Translations under genes and position numbers: made by a program | The notes under the pieces: model-generated | What the model was told of the DNA's origin: nothing | Databases searched by the model: none | Seen by the model: only the letters and a program-made list of their open reading frames with translations | From: an uncultured Collinsella sp. | GTDB lineage: Bacteria; Actinomycetota; Coriobacteriia; Coriobacteriales; Coriobacteriaceae | DNA: 8,904 nt | Direction: 5' to 3' | Assembly (NCBI GenBank): GCA_902490405.1 | Contig: CABUDS010000053.1 | Span: 1 to 8,904, forward strand | In this document: piece after piece, positions 6,852 to 8,904 of the stretch | Numbering within the stretch: position 1 is the stretch's first letter | Layout of the letters: each line of letters begins with the position of its first letter

Positions 6852-6913
6852 GCGTAAGCATAGAGAGTCCAGACATATGGAGGGCGCTTTTGGACGGCGG
6901 GGATTTTCGCATT

Positions 6914-6972
6914 CGTGTACATCAGCCTCCAAACATGTCGAAAAATGTCGTTTTTGGAGGGTGACGTACACG
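6914..6972. repeat. 59-base imperfect inverted repeat with an internal direct repeat
   Basis: The arms 6914-6933 and 6953-6972 are 20 bases each and pair at 18 positions; the left arm reads CGTGTACATCAGCCTCCAAA. The 19-base centre contains ATGTCG twice (6935-6940 and 6945-6950), exactly 10 bases apart. On the plus strand the right arm is followed by TTTTGATT, so it could form a terminator-like hairpin, but no gene ends into it. Other readings are an operator or a small mobile-element remnant. Confidence 0.8.
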
Positions 6973-7093
6973 TTTTGATTCGGTGATTACATCGATCGGG
7001 AAAGTTGTTGCTTTAAGCAAATTAATCATGATGTGCGGGTCGAGAAGGGTTGGCGCCAAAAGAACCCAACGGCCGTTACGGCTTCGTTAGAAA

Positions 7094-7161
7094 CGCGCCC
7101 CACCATGCATGGTGAACCCGAAAGGTGAGGCGCGCGGGCACGGCGACTCGGCCCGCGCGCC
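7094..7161 (+). promoter_or_regulatory. Leader with competing hairpins before the ABC operon
   Basis: Three overlapping structures precede the ribosome site of the ABC ATPase gene. CACCATGCATGGTG (7101-7114) is a perfect 14-base palindrome. CGCGCCCCACC (7094-7104) pairs with GGTGAGGCGCG (7124-7134) at ten of eleven positions and uses the left half of the palindrome. GGCGCGCGGGC (7129-7139) pairs perfectly with GCCCGCGCGCC (7151-7161) and uses the last six bases of the previous stem. The second and third cannot form together. No U-tract follows, so any control would more likely act on translation or DNA binding than as a classic attenuator. A regulatory role is inference. Confidence 0.5.
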
Positions 7162-7182
7162 CGGAAGAGAAAGGACGAACCC

Positions 7183-7907
<725 letters not shown>

Positions 7908-7911
<4 letters not shown>

Positions 7912-8678
7912 CGGGTGAGAAAGGCGGCCTGCTCGCGGCCCTGCGCGCCGAGGCCCTGAAGTCGCGCCACGCGGCACCGGTTCGCCTGGCCGTGTTCATG
8001 GCGCTGCCGATGCCGCTGCTCGGCGCGATGCCCTACCGGGGCGTGCAGATCTTCAGCGCGTGGAACTACTGGTACGCGCTCTTCCTGCCCGTGTCTCTCT
8101 CGCTCGTGGTGGCGTGCGTCGCGCGGGCGGACGCGCGCACGCGGATGCGGGGGCTTCTGGGCCTGGGCTTCCCGCTCGGGCGCGCCTGGTGGGCCAAGGC
8201 GCTCTGGTGCCTCGCGCTCTGCACGCTCTCGAACCTCGTGGTCTTCGGCATCTACCTCGCGGGATCGGCGTTCTCCTCGCAGGGTCTCACGGCCGCGGGC
8301 ACGCTCACGATGCTCCTCTGCGCGCTCGCCAACACGGTGACCGCGGCGTGGATGATCCCAGCAGGGCTCTTCCTCACGGCGCGGCTCGGCATGCTCGCGG
8401 GCATCTTCTGCCCGCTCGCCGCGCAGCTCGTGGGTGGGTTCGCCTGGTCGTTGGTGCCGCTGCCGCAGCTCTTTCCGCCGTCGGCGAGCATGGTCATCCC
8501 CACGAGCTTCATCCCCGTGCTGCCGAGCGGCGAGCCACTCGCGGCGGACATGGCGCTCGGCGGGGCGCTCGCGGCGGACGGCGTGCTCACGCTGGCGGGC
8601 CTTGCGGTCTGCGCGCTCGCGTTCGCCGCGCTCACGGCGGCGGGCGCGGCCTGGTTCGCGCGCTCCGAGGAGAGGTGA
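7908..8678 (+). CDS. Lantibiotic-protection type ABC transporter, permease (LanE/MutE-like)
   Basis: The 256-residue protein has six likely membrane segments, roughly 24-42, 53-72, 96-120, 129-152, 158-182 and 224-250. The short cytoplasmic N-terminus LLAALRAEALKSR resembles the start of ABC-2 type permeases (LRAExLKxK). SAWNYWYALFLPVSLSLV (50-67) corresponds to the YNWWYxxxLPG-like region of lantibiotic immunity permeases. It would form a membrane heterodimer with the next protein and be driven by the upstream ATPase. The ATG overlaps the ATPase stop codon (ATGA), and GGGGAGG lies just before it. Very high GC content creates long spurious frames on the opposite strand. The precise subfamily (LanE rather than LanG) is inferred from gene order as well as sequence. 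Confidence 0.85.
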
Positions 8679-8683
8679 TGGCC

Positions 8684-8904
8684 ATGACACGACTCTCCGA
8701 CCCGACGCCGCGCATGACTCTCCCGCTGGCCCTGCTCTCCGAGGCCCTTCGCCTGGCGCGCTCCCCGCTCTCGGCGGTGCACCTCGTCTGCTGCCTGGCA
8801 GCCGGTCTTGCCTGCGGCGAGTACTTCTCCGTAGCCCGATGGGACCCGGCGCTGGGCGCGGACGCCTACGCCCAGTTCCTCGGCGCCCTCATGCCGCTCA
8901 TGTC
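8684..8904 (+). CDS. Lantibiotic-protection type ABC transporter, second permease (LanG/MutG-like), partial at 3' end
   Basis: The first 73 codons are inside the window and the frame runs off the edge. The protein begins MTRLSDPTPRM and continues with LALLSEALRLARSPLSAVHLVCCLAAGLACGEYFS, a cytoplasmic amphipathic helix followed by a first membrane segment, as in ABC-2 type permeases. DAYAQFLGALMPLM near the edge begins the second segment. An ATG at 8678 overlaps the upstream stop (TGATG), but I prefer the ATG at 8684 because AGGAGAGG ends eight bases before it; from 8678 the spacing would be only two bases. Position after LanF- and LanE-like genes indicates the LanG partner. With so little visible, the subfamily is inferred mainly from context. 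Confidence 0.75.
   Translation, partial: MTRLSDPTPRMTLPLALLSEALRLARSPLSAVHLVCCLAAGLACGEYFSVARWDPALGADAYAQFLGALMPLM

Larger units (their letters stand above)
6787..7182. other. 396-base divergent intergenic region, palindrome-rich
   Basis: I see no convincing gene here between divergent pgsA and the ABC operon. It contains the pgsA candidate promoter, a 59-base inverted repeat (6914-6972), TTGCTT-T-AAGCAA (7008-7020), ATCATGAT (7025-7032), TTGGCGCCAA (7050-7059), AACGGCCGTT (7068-7077), CACCATGCATGGTG (7101-7114), and two overlapping GC-rich stems (7094-7161). Base composition changes sharply inside it: the part to about 7035 is AT-richer, and GC-rich sequence typical of the ABC operon begins near 7085. 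I could not find a confident plus-strand promoter; the AT-rich stretch 6972-7035 is the most plausible place. Confidence 0.75.

Noticed and set aside
6787..6912. 42-residue N-terminal extension of PgsA
   Set aside because: The region contains the candidate promoter, and the GTG at 6786 has a strong GGGGGAG; the extension does not look like the family.
7105..7128. Seven-codon leader ORF MHGEPER
   Set aside because: No Shine-Dalgarno sequence is visible before it, and an ATG inside a palindrome is easily found by chance. It is kept only as a note in the leader finding.

Overview
The window looks like chromosomal DNA of a gut Actinomycetota of the class Coriobacteriia. A Collinsella-like organism is my best guess, made from gene content and order rather than from any database match. 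The main clues are the neighbouring genes pgsA, a GarA/OdhI-like FHA gene and an FtsR-type MerR gene, an order resembling that around Rv1822-Rv1828 in mycobacteria. The accompanying DUF1836 and DegV genes are common in gut anaerobes. Base composition is moderate over bases 1-7080 and clearly higher (by eye about 70% GC or more) from about 7085 to the end.

Left part (1-2900). The first bases hold only the N-terminus of a minus-strand gene. Divergent from it is thioredoxin reductase trxB, closed by an intrinsic terminator. A single-gene unit encoding a DUF1836 protein (a probable HTH regulator) follows. It faces a DegV fatty-acid-binding protein gene, and a strong bidirectional hairpin terminator sits between the two. 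The two terminators in this part share an unusual GGCGGGAC stem and a related loop.

Central part (2900-6900). Five minus-strand genes are tightly packed and probably co-transcribed in the order pgsA (phospholipid head-group synthesis), GarA-like FHA protein, FtsR-like regulator, apt (adenine salvage), and a secreted coiled-coil NlpC/P60 peptidase. A candidate promoter lies before pgsA and a hairpin terminator follows the peptidase gene. The set links membrane lipid synthesis, probable Ser/Thr-kinase signalling, control of division genes, purine salvage and cell-wall hydrolysis.

Right part (6900-8904). A 396-base intergenic region is rich in palindromes: a 59-base inverted repeat, several perfect 10-14 base palindromes, and two overlapping, mutually exclusive GC-rich stems just before the next gene. 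A translationally coupled, high-GC operon of the lantibiotic self-protection ABC transporter type (LanF-LanE-LanG) follows and runs off the end. The ATPase carries the glutamate 'E-loop' typical of LanF. No lantibiotic precursor or modification gene is visible, so this could be either an orphan immunity/resistance operon or the edge of a larger cluster. Its composition and unusual leader make it the most accessory-looking part of the window.
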